Numbered from the stretch's first letter, positions 19,809 to 30,532 are shown. The stretch: 64,000 nucleotides of DNA from Rhodocyclales bacterium GT-UBC (GCA_003583745.1 QXPY01000004.1:1-64000); one strand, 5' to 3'. Numbers and translations are program-made. Notes: generated by a model not told the origin, from the sequence alone.

Positions 19809-22800
19809 ATGAACGCGGCAACTGAATTTGATTTGGGCCCTCTCAACTGGGTCAAGGCTGAGATTGATCTGGCTCTGGAACGCGCCGAGGAGGCGTTAAG
19901 CCTTTATGAGTCCGCCGCCGACATCACGCAACTCAAGTTCTGCCGCACACATGTGCATCAGGTGCATGGTGCCTTGTCCATGGTCGGGCTGGATGGTGTG
20001 ACGCAGGTGACAGAGGCATTGGAGGCGCTGTTGCTGGCGATCGACGAATCTCGTGTCGAAGCTGGCGAAGATGCACTGAAGGCCTTGCACCTGGCATTTA
20101 CCGGCCTGGCTGTCTATCTCGACGAATTGGTTGCTGGCGAGTCCAACCAACCCTTGCGCTTGCTGCCTGTATACATGGCTCTATCCGAGGCTCGCGGAGT
20201 GAAGACGGCACGGGCCAGTGACCTGTTTTTTCCGGATTTGTCGCTGCGGCCGCCGAAGCGGGGTAATCAGAATGCAGGGCTGAAGCCCGAGGATTTGCGC
20301 AAGGTGCTCAAGTCCGAGCGCATGCGTTATCAAAAGGGCTTGCTCAAATGGCTGAAGAGTCCGGCCGAGGCGGAATCCGGTCGGCAGCTGATGCTGGCGG
20401 CACTGGCTGCGATTGAGGCGACCCAGGAGACCCCTGCAGCGCGTTCCTTCTGGTGGGCTGCGCAAGCTTTCATCGAAGCATTGGGAGATCCGGCTGTATC
20501 GGCCGAGAGCACCGTGTACCAGGTGAGTTCGCGGATCGATCTGCAGATTCGCCGTTTGCTTGAAGGCTCCAACAGCCTTGCTGAACGCCTGATGCGCGAG
20601 GCCCTGTTTCATGTTGCCCAGGCTCCCGCCTCGAATAGTCCGTTGGTTGCGCAGGTCCAGTCGGTATTTGGTCTGGCTCATTTGGTGCCGATGGAAGCAG
20701 CCGTCAGTGTCGACCAACCGAAGGAGGCCGTTTTGCGCAGGTTGCGCGAAGCCTTGGCCAGTACCGAGGAATCCTGGAACAAGGTGTGTAGCGGCAGCCC
20801 CGGGGCGATGAACGGCTTTGCCGAACATGCCAAGACAACGGCTGTCTTGACTGAGGATATTGGTCAAACGGATCTTAAGCGCCTAGGTCAGGGCTTGGGT
20901 GCCATCGCCGGATGGTTGGCCGAAGGGGGCAATCGCTATTCGGACACGGTTGCGATGGAAGTGGCGACCGCTATTCTTTTGTTGCAGAACGCCCAGGAGA
21001 ACTTCAAGCGGCTGGGAACCGATTTCGCGCAACAGGTCGATCTGATGGTCGCCCGTCTCTATGCTTGCATTGCTGGTAAACCTGCCAGTGAAGAGGGAAT
21101 TCCTCTGCTTGATGAAATGACCCGGCGGGCGCAGGAAAAACTGCTTATCGGTCAGGTGGCACGTGAAATCCAGAACAATCTGGCTCAAGTCGAACAGGCC
21201 TTGGATGCGTTTTTCCGCGATAGCGCCAAGCGTCAGGATCTTCTCGTTCTGGAGAGCCCCCTCAAGCAGATTGCCGGCGCCCTGGCAATGCTTGGGCACA
21301 TGGGGGCGGTCGGTAGTATCAAGGCGTGCAGCGAGTCGATCAGGCGTTTTGCCGAAGCGGACTACCAACCGGTTGCAGCTGATTTTGAAGACGTGGCGCA
21401 GCAACTTTCGTTGTTGGGATTCTTCGTTGATGCCTTGAATAGCGGTGAAACCGATTTCGAAGCTTTTGTCGCACGCATCAAGGGTGAAAAGCCGGAGGAG
21501 TCCGAGGACGAGGCCGAAGACGAGCCTGAGTGGGCGCCCTCGGTGGAAATCCAATTAGCGCAGCAGACCAAGGAAACCCAGGCGTTGGCCGAAGCTTTCC
21601 TTGAAGCGCCGGCTGATCTCCGGTTGCAAGAAGAGCTGAAGCAGAATCTGCAGGCGATCCAGAAAGATGCTGATCTGGTTGCCGATCACGCCTTGGGGGA
21701 GACCGCCAAGGCAGCGCTCGAGGCCTTGCAGGCGGGGGATGTGATGAGTGCCGATGTCGGCGCCGTTCTCTCGGGGCTGAAATCGGCGCAGGCGGATGTG
21801 CCGCAGCCGTCAGCCGAGACTTTGCAATTGGCACAGTCTAGCCATGAAGAAATCGACGCTGAGTTGCTCGAGATTTTCCTCGAGGAGGCCAAGGAGGTCT
21901 TGGCTACGATCGAGGAGCAGTCGGCCGTCTTAACCGCCGATCCACATGATATTGAGGCCTTGACGACCATACGTCGCTCAGCCCATACCCTGAAGGGAAG
22001 TGGCCGGATGGTTGGTTTGCGTGATCTCGGGGAAGCAGCCTGGGAGCTGGAGCAAACCTTGAATCTCTGGTTGCGTCAGGATATGGCGGTGACACCCGAG
22101 TTGATCGAGTTGATTGTTCGCGGCCATGGATTGTTCTCGAACTGGGTGAAGCATCTGGAGGGAACTCAGGATAATGCACCCGATCCGTCAGCCTTGATTG
22201 CCGCGGCTTGTCGCTTGCGTGGCGTCGACGTGGCTGAGCCCGTGCCGGCACAGCAGTCAAGCACCGCGACAGTGCCGAGTGTCGAAGTGCCTGCCGTCGC
22301 CTCGAATGAGTCGCAACTCTCCGGAACGACCTTGCGCATTGAGCTTCCGGAGCCCGATGCCGATGAGGTGGCTCCTTCGTTCGTGCTTGATCTGCCAACG
22401 CTTGACGATGTGATTTTGGCCCCTGCGGAAGAGCCGGTTCCCGAGCCTGAAGCCATTACGGTAGTGGTCGAGCCTGTTACTGCCGATGTGCCGGATACTT
22501 TGCCAGCGCCGGAGAACGAGCCGGCTGTCATCGAAGAAACTTCTATAGAACCGGGACTGCCGCCTTCAGTCAGTGCTTCGCCAACCCTCTATGACATTTT
22601 CCGGGAGGAGGCGCGCGGCCACTTGCAGACCTTGCTCGATAGCTATGACATGCTGGAAGGCAATCCTGGCGGTCCGACTACTTTTGAAATGACCCGTGCG
22701 GCCCATACCCTTGGTGGGATTGCCGCAACGGTGGGCCTGATGCCGCTGCACCACCTGGCCATCGCACTGGAGCATGCGCTCTTGCGGCGCGATGGCTCGG

Positions 22801-25358
22801 CTCATCCGGCCAGCATCGAGGGCCTGGAAACGGTGCGTCGCTCGATCATGACCCTGGAAGGCATGTTCGTCGCGCTGGCCGATCAGCAGGCCCCGGACGA
22901 GCAACCGCAGTTGATCGATGCCCTGGGTGAAATTTACCCGGTGGCGACGCATCATGAGCCATTGCATGGCGGTGACGAACCGGTTCTGGCCGAAGTGATA
23001 CCCTTGCCTGTGGCAGTCAGTGCCGAAGCTGCACCCCTTGAAGATTCGCCGACCCCGGTCGTCGCCCCGCTCTTGCCGCAATTGACTGACGAGTTGGATG
23101 AACAGCTTCTGCCCATTTTTCTTGAAGAGGCGGTTGATCAGCTTCGCGATCTGACGGTGCAGTCCAGAGCCTGGCGAGCTGATTTGGAGAGTGCCGAGCC
23201 GCCGCACGCCATTGCTCGTCTTCTGCACACGTTCAAGGGTAACGCCCGGATGGCCGGTGCGATGAACTTGGGCGAACTGACTCACTTACTGGAAACACGT
23301 GTCGAAGAAGCCGTGCGGGCTGGCAATGTCAGTGCGCTCTTCATCGATGAAATCGAGAATGGTTGCGATGCCTTGGCGCAAGCGGTTGAGCGCTTGCGGG
23401 CAGGGCCGCAGGCCCCCGTTGAAGCACAGCCGGTAGCGGGCAACGAGGCTTTGCCGGGTGAGGGAGGGGCGCCTGCTGCCCCATCGACTGTTGGTGGCGA
23501 TGCAGATAGCGAGGGTGAAGGCAGCGGACAGAAGGCGACACTACGCGTACGGGCCGACCTGATCGACCGACTGGTGAATGAGGCCGGCGAGTTGTCGATC
23601 GCGCGGACCCGGATCGAGGGCGAAATGCGTAGCCTCAAGGGTTCCTTGCTTGATCTGACCGAAAATGTCATTCGTCTGCGCCGGCAGTTGCGCGAAATCG
23701 AAATTCAGGCGGAAGGGCAAATTCAATCGCGGGTTGCCCAGACCCCAGACGGAGGGGCCGACTTTGATCCTCTCGAACTGGACCGTTTCACGCGCTTCCA
23801 GGAACTTACGCGGTTCATGGCCGAATCGGTCAACGACGTGGCAACCGTACAGCAGAATTTGCTGAAGAACCTTGATGATGCGAATGCGGCCATTCTTGCC
23901 CAGTCACGCCTGAATCGGAGTTTGCAACAAGAGCTGATGGGGGTGCGCATGGTGCCCTTCGCCAGCCAGTCCGAACGCTTGTATCGTATCGTTCGGCAAA
24001 CTGCCAAGGATGCCGGCAAACGAGCCAATCTGGATATTGTCGGCGGACAGGTTGAAATCGACCGCTCGGTGCTCGACAAGGTCATGGCTCCGCTTGAGCA
24101 TATGTTGCGTAACGCAGTCACGCACGGTGTTGAGGAAAAGGCGCAACGAGCCGCAGCCGGTAAGCCGGAGGCAGGCGAAATTACCATTACGCTTAGCCAG
24201 GAGGGCAATGAAATCATCCTGGCCATGTCGGATGACGGCAAGGGACTCGATAGCGCGCGGATTCGTCGTCGCGCTGAGGAGTTGGAGCTATTGCAGCCCG
24301 GACAGGTAGTCGATGAGGCTGCCTTGTATGATTTCATTTTCCAGCCGGGTTTTTCGACGGCGACCGAATTGACGCAGTTGGCCGGGCGTGGTGTCGGCAT
24401 GGACGTGGTCAAGACCGAGGTTGCTGCCTTGGGCGGTCGTATTGAAATCATTTCCCAGTCCGGATTGGGGACGACTTTCCGTCTCTATTTGCCGCTGACC
24501 CTGGCTGTTACTCAGACGTTGCTGGTTCGTGTAGGCACCCAAGTTTATGCCGTACCCTCGACGATGATCGAGCAAGTCCTTGAGTTGAAGGACAAGCCGC
24601 TTGCCGCATTGCGGGAAAAGGGCGAGGCGGAGTGGCAAGGCAATCGTTACCCCTTCCATTTCCTGCCGCATCTTCTTGGCCATGGTGATGCCGTGCCTGA
24701 GTTACATCGGCAATATTGGGTATTGCTCTTGCGTTCGGGTAGCCAACGCGTTGCCGTTCAGGTTGATGAACTGAAGGGTAATCAGGAAGTCGTGGTCAAG
24801 AATATTGGAGCCCAGTTGGCACGGGTGGTCGGCGTGGCCGGGGCAACGGTATTGGGTGATGGTCGAGTTGTCTTGATTCTGAATCCGGTTGCGTTGGCCA
24901 GTCGGAGTTCGGTGATCAGCGTGCAGCATGTGGTTCCGACACCGGTCGCGGCTGAACCAGCGGAGCCGGTGGCAGCGGTATTGCCGACGGTAATGGTGGT
25001 CGACGACTCCTTGACCGTGCGCAAAATCACGAGCCGGTTGCTGACGCGCGAGGGTTATCAGGTGGTGCTCGCCAAGGACGGCGTCGATGCTTTGGAGCAG
25101 TTGATCGACGTGATGCCGGATGTGGTGCTCTCCGACATCGAAATGCCGCGCATGGATGGTTTCGATTTATTGCGCAATATTCGCGCCGACGAGCGCCTGC
25201 AACACTTGCCGGTGATCATGATTACTTCGCGTACGGCAGATAAGCATCGCAACTACGCATTGGAAATCGGAGCCAATCACTATCTTGGTAAACCATATGA
25301 TGAAGATGAATTGTTGCGCTTGATTGCTGCTTTCATTCAAGCCAAGGCAGTGCATTAG
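19809..25358 (+). CDS. chpA: ChpA-type hybrid histidine kinase
   Basis: 1849-aa CheA-like kinase that controls twitching motility through PilG/PilH. Order seen: an N-terminal Hpt-like module with HQVHGALSMVG (His about 52); an Hpt-like module near 490 with IAGALAMLGHMGAVG and no phospho-His; Hpt with AHTLKGSGRM (His about 724); Hpt with AHTLGGIA (about 965); Hpt with LHTFKGNARM (about 1140). Then CheA dimerisation helices (DLIDRLVNEAGELSIAR, about 1255), HATPase with N box MLRNAVTHG (about 1435) and GRGVGMDVV, a CheW domain (about 1560-1690) and a C-terminal receiver (VVDDSLTVRK about 1732, phospho-Asp in LSDIEMPRMDG about 1776). Acidic linkers separate the Hpt modules. The stop overlaps that of convergent phrB by 4 bp. 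Confidence 0.95.
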   Translation: MNAATEFDLGPLNWVKAEIDLALERAEEALSLYESAADITQLKFCRTHVHQVHGALSMVGLDGVTQVTEALEALLLAIDESRVEAGEDALKALHLAFTGLAVYLDELVAGESNQPLRLLPVYMALSEARGVKTARASDLFFPDLSLRPPKRGNQNAGLKPEDLRKVLKSERMRYQKGLLKWLKSPAEAESGRQLMLAALAAIEATQETPAARSFWWAAQAFIEALGDPAVSAESTVYQVSSRIDLQIRRLLEGSNSLAERLMREALFHVAQAPASNSPLVAQVQSVFGLAHLVPMEAAVSVDQPKEAVLRRLREALASTEESWNKVCSGSPGAMNGFAEHAKTTAVLTEDIGQTDLKRLGQGLGAIAGWLAEGGNRYSDTVAMEVATAILLLQNAQENFKRLGTDFAQQVDLMVARLYACIAGKPASEEGIPLLDEMTRRAQEKLLIGQVAREIQNNLAQVEQALDAFFRDSAKRQDLLVLESPLKQIAGALAMLGHMGAVGSIKACSESIRRFAEADYQPVAADFEDVAQQLSLLGFFVDALNSGETDFEAFVARIKGEKPEESEDEAEDEPEWAPSVEIQLAQQTKETQALAEAFLEAPADLRLQEELKQNLQAIQKDADLVADHALGETAKAALEALQAGDVMSADVGAVLSGLKSAQADVPQPSAETLQLAQSSHEEIDAELLEIFLEEAKEVLATIEEQSAVLTADPHDIEALTTIRRSAHTLKGSGRMVGLRDLGEAAWELEQTLNLWLRQDMAVTPELIELIVRGHGLFSNWVKHLEGTQDNAPDPSALIAAACRLRGVDVAEPVPAQQSSTATVPSVEVPAVASNESQLSGTTLRIELPEPDADEVAPSFVLDLPTLDDVILAPAEEPVPEPEAITVVVEPVTADVPDTLPAPENEPAVIEETSIEPGLPPSVSASPTLYDIFREEARGHLQTLLDSYDMLEGNPGGPTTFEMTRAAHTLGGIAATVGLMPLHHLAIALEHALLRRDGSAHPASIEGLETVRRSIMTLEGMFVALADQQAPDEQPQLIDALGEIYPVATHHEPLHGGDEPVLAEVIPLPVAVSAEAAPLEDSPTPVVAPLLPQLTDELDEQLLPIFLEEAVDQLRDLTVQSRAWRADLESAEPPHAIARLLHTFKGNARMAGAMNLGELTHLLETRVEEAVRAGNVSALFIDEIENGCDALAQAVERLRAGPQAPVEAQPVAGNEALPGEGGAPAAPSTVGGDADSEGEGSGQKATLRVRADLIDRLVNEAGELSIARTRIEGEMRSLKGSLLDLTENVIRLRRQLREIEIQAEGQIQSRVAQTPDGGADFDPLELDRFTRFQELTRFMAESVNDVATVQQNLLKNLDDANAAILAQSRLNRSLQQELMGVRMVPFASQSERLYRIVRQTAKDAGKRANLDIVGGQVEIDRSVLDKVMAPLEHMLRNAVTHGVEEKAQRAAAGKPEAGEITITLSQEGNEIILAMSDDGKGLDSARIRRRAEELELLQPGQVVDEAALYDFIFQPGFSTATELTQLAGRGVGMDVVKTEVAALGGRIEIISQSGLGTTFRLYLPLTLAVTQTLLVRVGTQVYAVPSTMIEQVLELKDKPLAALREKGEAEWQGNRYPFHFLPHLLGHGDAVPELHRQYWVLLLRSGSQRVAVQVDELKGNQEVVVKNIGAQLARVVGVAGATVLGDGRVVLILNPVALASRSSVISVQHVVPTPVAAEPAEPVAAVLPTVMVVDDSLTVRKITSRLLTREGYQVVLAKDGVDALEQLIDVMPDVVLSDIEMPRMDGFDLLRNIRADERLQHLPVIMITSRTADKHRNYALEIGANHYLGKPYDEDELLRLIAAFIQAKAVH

Positions 25359-26764
25359 GTTTTTTTGACTACGGCGTAGCGGGCCAGGGTTTTGTCCCTG
25401 GCCTGAGCATGCTCGACGATCGGTCCCGGATAATCGCGGCCGATCACTACCCCCAGCGCTTCCTGCTCGATTCGTCCCATCTGCCAGGGGGCATGGATAT
25501 ATTTATCCGGAACCTTGGCCAATTCAGGCACGTAGCGCCGAATGAAGCGGCCTTCCGCATCGAATTTCTCTGATTGAGTAATCGGATTGAAAATCCGGAA
25601 GTAGGGTTGTGCATCGCATCCACTGGATGCGGCCCATTGCCAGCCGCCGTTGTTGGCCGATAGATCGAAATCGTTCAGCTGCTCGGCGAAATACTGCTCG
25701 CCGAGCCGCCAGTCGATGCCGAGATCCTTGCTCAGGAAAGAGGCAACGACCATGCGCAGGCGATTGTGCATCCAGCCGCTATGCTTGAGCTGGCGCATCG
25801 CCGCATCGACCAGTGGGTAGCCGGTGTGTCCTTCGCACCAGGCGGCAAAGCCCTCGGGCCAGTTTTCCCAAGTAATCGCATCGTATTCGGGCTTGAAGGC
25901 GTGGCCGACCACGTGCGGGAAATGGTCGAGGATCATGAAGTAGAAGTCGCGCCAGATCAGCTCGCTGAGCCAGGTTTCCGCTCCGGGTTGAACGGCCTGG
26001 TGAACCAGCTCGCGAATCGAGATGGTGCCGAAGCGCAGATGAACCGACAGGTAGGAGACTCCCTTGATGGCAGGGAAGTCGCGCAACGTGCCATAGCGTT
26101 TGATGCGCCCGGCGGCGAATTCTTCCCACAAGGCGCGGGCCCCCGACATGCCGGGCTGGATGCCCAGTTCGCCGAGGTCACTGGTGGCAAAGCCGATGCT
26201 CGACAAATCTGGGATGCCCGCCTCTGTCGTAGTGGCCAGCCGCCCAATGCAGGGGTGAGGGGCGTGATCGCCTGGCGTCAGACGCTTCAACCAGCTGTTC
26301 TTGTAGGGTGTAAACACGGTATAGGGCTTGCCGCTCTGGGTGAGCACCTCGTCGCCGTCGAAGATAGCCTGGTCCTTGAACGCATGGAAACCGATACCCC
26401 GGGCATGCAGGCCGGCGGCTACTGCGCTGTCGCGCAGCTTGGCGGCCGGTTCGTAATCGCGATTGGTGAAGACGGCATTGACCCCCAGCGCTTCGGCCAG
26501 CGCCGGGATTTCCTGCTCGGCCCAGCCGTGGCGGACGATCAGGCCGCCGCCGCGGGCCCGCAATGCCGCGTCGAGCTCGACCAGCGAAGCATGGATGAAA
26601 TGGACGCGCCGGTCGTTCCGGTTACTCAGCAAGTCGAGAATTTTCGTATCGAAGACGAAGGCACAGAAAACCTGGCGGGCTTCGGCGAGAGCCGCGCTGA
26701 GCGCTGCGTGGTCATGGTCGCGCAGGTCGCGGCGGAACCAGACGAGGGCTTTTTCATTGTTCAT
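25355..26764 (-). CDS. phrB: Deoxyribodipyrimidine photolyase (CPD, class I)
   Basis: Flavoprotein that repairs cyclobutane pyrimidine dimers with blue light. 469 aa, normal length. N-terminal Rossmann-like antenna domain begins [17 protein letters not shown]; the C-terminal FAD domain has [29 protein letters not shown] and the signature [18 protein letters not shown] followed by [12 protein letters not shown]. The WAASSGCDA form is typical of CPD photolyases rather than cryptochromes. Divergent from yqgE with only 38 bp between start codons. Confidence 0.96.
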   Translation of the reverse strand: MNNEKALVWFRRDLRDHDHAALSAALAEARQVFCAFVFDTKILDLLSNRNDRRVHFIHASLVELDAALRARGGGLIVRHGWAEQEIPALAEALGVNAVFTNRDYEPAAKLRDSAVAAGLHARGIGFHAFKDQAIFDGDEVLTQSGKPYTVFTPYKNSWLKRLTPGDHAPHPCIGRLATTTEAGIPDLSSIGFATSDLGELGIQPGMSGARALWEEFAAGRIKRYGTLRDFPAIKGVSYLSVHLRFGTISIRELVHQAVQPGAETWLSELIWRDFYFMILDHFPHVVGHAFKPEYDAITWENWPEGFAAWCEGHTGYPLVDAAMRQLKHSGWMHNRLRMVVASFLSKDLGIDWRLGEQYFAEQLNDFDLSANNGGWQWAASSGCDAQPYFRIFNPITQSEKFDAEGRFIRRYVPELAKVPDKYIHAPWQMGRIEQEALGVVIGRDYPGPIVEHAQARDKTLARYAVVKKT

Positions 26765-26802
26765 GGTTGGTTTGTACCTCGACGACGATTAAAATTCCAG
26801 CT

Positions 26803-27363
26803 ATGGACAACGTCAATCTGACCGATAACTTTCTCATCGCCATGCCTGCGCTGGAGGATCCGTATTTCTCCAATGCGCTGGTCTATATCTGCGAACACAA
26901 CGAAAATGGTGCGTTGGGCATTATCGTCAACCGGCCGATAGACATGAATCTGGGAGGCTTGTTCGAGAAGATCGACATCAAGCTGGAAGCGACCGAATTG
27001 GCCAAACTGCCGGTTTATTTCGGTGGTCCGGTGCAGCTTGATCGCGGCTTCGTCCTGCATCGGCCGGTTGGCCAGTGGCAGTCGACGCTGGCGGTGAATG
27101 GCGAGGTCGGCCTGACCAGTTCGCGCGATGTCCTGGCTTCGGTCGGCTCAGCCGGTTTGCCGGCGGAAATTCTGGTCACGCTGGGGTATGCGGGTTGGGA
27201 TGCCGGACAGCTTGAAGACGAATTGGCTCAGAATTCCTGGCTGACGGTTCCGGCAAAAGCCAGCATCCTCTTCGATTTGCCGCCGGAGGAACGCTTGCCG
27301 GCTGCCATGCAGAAACTGGGAATCAGTTTCACCCAGCTTTCCGACGTGGCCGGGCATGCCTGA
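26803..27363 (+). CDS. yqgE: YqgE/AlgH family protein (UPF0301)
   Basis: 186 aa. Conserved family of uncertain function, named AlgH for an early link to alginate regulation in Pseudomonas. Hallmarks: [20 protein letters not shown] at the N-terminus, [27 protein letters not shown] and the [15 protein letters not shown] segment. It lies directly before ruvX (8-bp overlap), the usual pairing in beta- and gammaproteobacteria. ATG 26803 is chosen by homology; a longer reading from 26767 has no support. Confidence 0.93.
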   Translation: MDNVNLTDNFLIAMPALEDPYFSNALVYICEHNENGALGIIVNRPIDMNLGGLFEKIDIKLEATELAKLPVYFGGPVQLDRGFVLHRPVGQWQSTLAVNGEVGLTSSRDVLASVGSAGLPAEILVTLGYAGWDAGQLEDELAQNSWLTVPAKASILFDLPPEERLPAAMQKLGISFTQLSDVAGHA

Positions 27364-27790
27364 AGGCACCGTCCTGGCCTTTGATTTCGGCGAAAAACGG
27401 ATCGGTGTCGCGACCGGCGAGACCTTGTTGGGCAGTGCCCATCCGCTGACTGTCATTCATGCCGAGTCGAACGACGAGCGCTTCGCCGCCATCGGCAAGT
27501 TGATTGCAGAATGGCAGCCAGTACAACTGGTCGTCGGACTGCCGACCCATGCCGACGGCACCCCCCATGAAATGACTCGCCTGGCGACCAAGTTCGCCGA
27601 GCGCCTGAAACGCCGTTTCAACCTGCCGGTCGGTTTTGCCGACGAACGCATGACTTCGCTCGATGCCGAAGCGCGTCTGCGCGAGACCGGCCGCAACAGC
27701 AAGTCCGCCAAGCCGCTGCTCGATGCCGTGGCGGCTCAACTCATTCTTCAAACCTGGTTCGAAAGCCCGCACCATGTCCTCTCTACCTAA
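27356..27790 (+). CDS. ruvX: RuvX/YqgF, Holliday-junction-resolvase-like nuclease for pre-16S rRNA 5' maturation
   Basis: 144 aa RNase H-fold protein. In E. coli YqgF/RuvX acts in processing the 5' end of 16S rRNA. Active-site acids are in [15 protein letters not shown] (Asp near 9), the [11 protein letters not shown] segment, DERMTSLDA and [10 protein letters not shown]. It overlaps yqgE by 8 bp and pyrR by 17 bp; overlaps of this size support co-transcription and translational coupling. Confidence 0.95.
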   Translation: MPEGTVLAFDFGEKRIGVATGETLLGSAHPLTVIHAESNDERFAAIGKLIAEWQPVQLVVGLPTHADGTPHEMTRLATKFAERLKRRFNLPVGFADERMTSLDAEARLRETGRNSKSAKPLLDAVAAQLILQTWFESPHHVLST

Positions 27791-28283
27791 TCCCTTGCCC
27801 GATGCCGAAGCGCAGTGTCGCCAACTGGCCGATCTGATTCGTCCGCAGTTGCATCGCAATCCTGCCCTGGTCGGCATTTTCAGCGGCGGCGTCTGGATCG
27901 CTGAACGCCTGAAGGAATTGCTCGGCCTGTCGGAGGATATCGGCATGATCGACGTCTCCTTCTACCGCGACGACTTCGCCGAGAAGGGGCTGCATCCGCA
28001 ATGCAAGCCGACGGTCATCCCCTTCGATGTCGAAGGCCGCCATATCATCCTGATCGATGACGTGCTCTATACCGGCCGGACGACACGGGCGGCGATCAAC
28101 GAACTGTTCGACTACGGTCGCCCGGCGGCGGTCGATCTGGCGGTGCTGGCTGACCGTGGAGGGCGCGAACTACCAATCGGCGCGACCTACGGGGTGTGGA
28201 ATGTCGAACTGAGCGGCAAGCAAAGCCTGGTGCTGGCGCGCCAGGATGACGGGCAACTGGCGTGGAGACTGGAAAATGCATAA
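27774..28283 (+). CDS. pyrR: PyrR, pyrimidine operon regulator / uracil phosphoribosyltransferase homologue
   Basis: 169 aa type I phosphoribosyltransferase. PRPP loop [15 protein letters not shown] near residues 97-111 and [14 protein letters not shown] near 30-43 match PyrR. In Gram-positives PyrR binds pyr mRNA and attenuates transcription; in proteobacteria it is usually a UPRTase-like protein next to pyrB with less clear regulatory function. No PyrR-type antiterminator structure is seen before pyrB, since pyrR and pyrB overlap by 8 bp. Confidence 0.9.
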   Translation: MSSLPNPLPDAEAQCRQLADLIRPQLHRNPALVGIFSGGVWIAERLKELLGLSEDIGMIDVSFYRDDFAEKGLHPQCKPTVIPFDVEGRHIILIDDVLYTGRTTRAAINELFDYGRPAAVDLAVLADRGGRELPIGATYGVWNVELSGKQSLVLARQDDGQLAWRLENA

Positions 28284-29235
28284 TCCGCAGTTGAACAAGA
28301 ACGGTGAGCTGATTCACCTGATGTCGATCGAGGGGCTGCCGCAGCCCATCATCAAGCAGATTCTCGATACCGCCGAATCCTTCATGGAAGTCTCGGCGCG
28401 GGAAGTCAAAAAAGTGCCGTTGCTGCGCGGCAAGAGCGTATTCAACCTGTTCTTCGAGAATTCGACGCGGACTCGTACCACCTTCGAGATTGCCGCCAAG
28501 CGCCTGTCCGCCGACGTGATCAATCTCGATATCAACAAGTCGTCGACCGCCAAGGGCGAGACCCTGCTCGATACCATCGACAACCTGTGCGCCATGCACG
28601 CCAACCTGTTTGTCGTTCGCCACGCCTCGAGCGGTGCGCCTTACCTGATCGCCGAACATCTGCAACGGATCGGGCGCGACGACGTGCATGTGGTCAATGC
28701 CGGCGACGGTCGCCATGCCCACCCGACGCAGGGCTTGCTCGACATGTACACCATCCGGCATTACAAGAAGGACTTCACGCAGTTGCGCGTCGCCATCGTC
28801 GGCGACATCCTGCATTCGCGCGTGGCCCGTTCGGACATTCATGCGCTGACCACGCTCGGCGTGCCGGAAGTCCGGGCCATCGGGCCGGAGACCTTGTTGC
28901 CCAAGCATCTCGACAAGCTCGGTGTGCAGGTATTCCACGACATGAACGAAGGCCTCAAGGATTGCGACGTGATCATCATGCTGCGCCTGCAGAACGAGCG
29001 CATGAACGGCGCCTTGCTGCCCTCGGCCGGCGAGTACTTCCGCCACTATGGCCTGACGCCGCAGAAGTTGGCGCTGGCCAAGCCGGATGCCATCGTGATG
29101 CACCCGGGCCCGATGAATCGGGGGGTCGAAATCCATTCGGCGGTGGCCGACGGTTCGCAGGCCGTCATCCTGCCCCAGGTTACCTTCGGTATTGCCGTGC
29201 GCATGGCCGTGATGAGCATTGTTGCGGGGAATTGA
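28276..29235 (+). CDS. pyrB: Aspartate carbamoyltransferase catalytic subunit
   Basis: Carbamoyl phosphate + aspartate to carbamoyl-aspartate, the committed step of pyrimidine synthesis. 319 aa. Carbamoyl-phosphate loop [13 protein letters not shown] near 57-69, substrate loop with [24 protein letters not shown] and C-terminal [11 protein letters not shown]. No pyrI regulatory subunit follows; instead a dihydroorotase-like gene starts 1 bp after the stop, the arrangement of class A ATCases in which a PyrC' partner is needed. ATG 28276 follows GGAGACTGGAAA. Confidence 0.97.
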   Translation: MHNPQLNKNGELIHLMSIEGLPQPIIKQILDTAESFMEVSAREVKKVPLLRGKSVFNLFFENSTRTRTTFEIAAKRLSADVINLDINKSSTAKGETLLDTIDNLCAMHANLFVVRHASSGAPYLIAEHLQRIGRDDVHVVNAGDGRHAHPTQGLLDMYTIRHYKKDFTQLRVAIVGDILHSRVARSDIHALTTLGVPEVRAIGPETLLPKHLDKLGVQVFHDMNEGLKDCDVIIMLRLQNERMNGALLPSAGEYFRHYGLTPQKLALAKPDAIVMHPGPMNRGVEIHSAVADGSQAVILPQVTFGIAVRMAVMSIVAGN

Positions 29236-29236
29236 G

Positions 29237-30484
29237 ATGAACATTGAAATCAGGAATGGTCGCGTCATCGATCCGCAGGCCGATATCGACCGCAACGCCA
29301 CGCTGTATATCGCTGACGGGCGGATTGCCGGTCTGGGCGAGGCGCCGGCCGGCTTTGTTGCCGGTCAAAGCATCGATGCCGCCGGTTGTGTCGTCTGCCC
29401 CGGGCTGATCGACCTCGGCGCCCGCTTGAACAGTATCGAGGCCGAACTGGCCGCTGCCGTGGCCGGCGGGGTGACCTCGGTGGTCGTGCCGCCGGATGCC
29501 GATCCGCCACTCGACGAGCCGGAACTGGCTGACCGTCTGGTGCATCGCGGTACCGAAATCGGCAAGGCCCGCGTCCTGCCGCTCGGTGCGTTGACTCTGG
29601 GGCTGAATGGCGAACGCCTGGCAGAACTGGCCGGCCTCAAGAAAGCCGGGTGTGTCGCCTTCTCGCAGGCCAACAAACCGGTGGTCGATACCGAAGCCCT
29701 GCTGCGCGCCATGGAGTACGCCGCCACCTTCGGTTTTGCCGTCTGGCTGCAGCCGCAGGATTACTGGCTGTCGCGCAACGGTATCGCCCATGAAGGCGAA
29801 GTGGCAAGCCGCCTCGGTCTGGCCGGTATTCCGGTGGCAGCCGAAACCATTGCCATTGCCACCATCGTGCAACTGGTCCGCGATACCGGGTGCCGCGTGC
29901 ATCTGACGCGCCTGTCTTCGGCGGCCGGGGTGGCCTTGCTCAAGGCGGCGCGAGCCGAGGGCTTGCCGGTGACGGCGGATGTCGGCGTGCATCACCTGCT
30001 GCTGACTGAAAACGATATTGGCTTCTTCAATCCGCATGCCCGTTTCTGCCCGCCTTTGCGTGCCCAAGGCGACCGTCAGGCGCTGTCGGATGCGGCTGCG
30101 TCGGGGTTGCTCGCGTTGTGTTCGGACCATACGCCGGTTGGTGCCGACGACAAGTTGTTGCCTTTCGGTGAGGCCAAGCCGGGGGCAACCGGGCTTGAAG
30201 TCCTGCTGCCGTTGACCCTGAAATGGGCCGAGGCGGCCAAGCTGACCTTGCCGCAGGCGCTGGCCCGGATTACTTCGGCGCCGGCCGAAGTACTCGGCAT
30301 GACCGCCGGCAACCTTGCGGTGGGCGCGGCGGCGGATGTCTGCATTTTCGATCCGCAGGCCACTTGGCAACTGACACCGGAAGCCCTGAAGAGCCGTGGC
30401 AAGAATTCGCCGTGGCAGGGCTACATGATGACCGGCAAGGTCAGGACCACGCTGGTGGGGGGCAAAGTCGTATTCGGCGGGTAA
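29237..30484 (+). CDS. PyrC'-type dihydroorotase homologue, probably inactive
   Basis: 415 aa, amidohydrolase-superfamily protein of the class I dihydroorotase group. Active enzymes carry DxHxHxR after PGLID; here the sequence is PGLIDLGARLNS, so both metal-binding His are replaced (Gly61, Arg63). Later motifs are partly kept (LCSDHTPVGADDK). In Pseudomonas the equivalent PyrC' is catalytically dead and serves as a structural partner of PyrB in a dodecameric ATCase; the same role is inferred here. The true pyrC would then be elsewhere. It begins 1 bp after pyrB, so expression is coupled. Confidence 0.88.
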   Translation: MNIEIRNGRVIDPQADIDRNATLYIADGRIAGLGEAPAGFVAGQSIDAAGCVVCPGLIDLGARLNSIEAELAAAVAGGVTSVVVPPDADPPLDEPELADRLVHRGTEIGKARVLPLGALTLGLNGERLAELAGLKKAGCVAFSQANKPVVDTEALLRAMEYAATFGFAVWLQPQDYWLSRNGIAHEGEVASRLGLAGIPVAAETIAIATIVQLVRDTGCRVHLTRLSSAAGVALLKAARAEGLPVTADVGVHHLLLTENDIGFFNPHARFCPPLRAQGDRQALSDAAASGLLALCSDHTPVGADDKLLPFGEAKPGATGLEVLLPLTLKWAEAAKLTLPQALARITSAPAEVLGMTAGNLAVGAAADVCIFDPQATWQLTPEALKSRGKNSPWQGYMMTGKVRTTLVGGKVVFGG

Positions 30485-30503
30485 CCCTTGCCTGACTCCT
30501 GTG

Positions 30504-30532
30504 TTAATTTGAATGTCATATTCAATTAGAAT
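30504..30532 (+). promoter_or_regulatory. Candidate comEA promoter in an AT-rich gap
   Basis: TTAATT (30504-30509), 17 nt, then TAGAAT (30527-30532) lie in an unusually AT-rich stretch between pyrC' and comEA. A dyad TTGAAT-N5-ATTCAA (30509-30525) sits between the hexamers and could be an operator. The gap 30485-30606 otherwise shows no gene. Confidence 0.4.
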
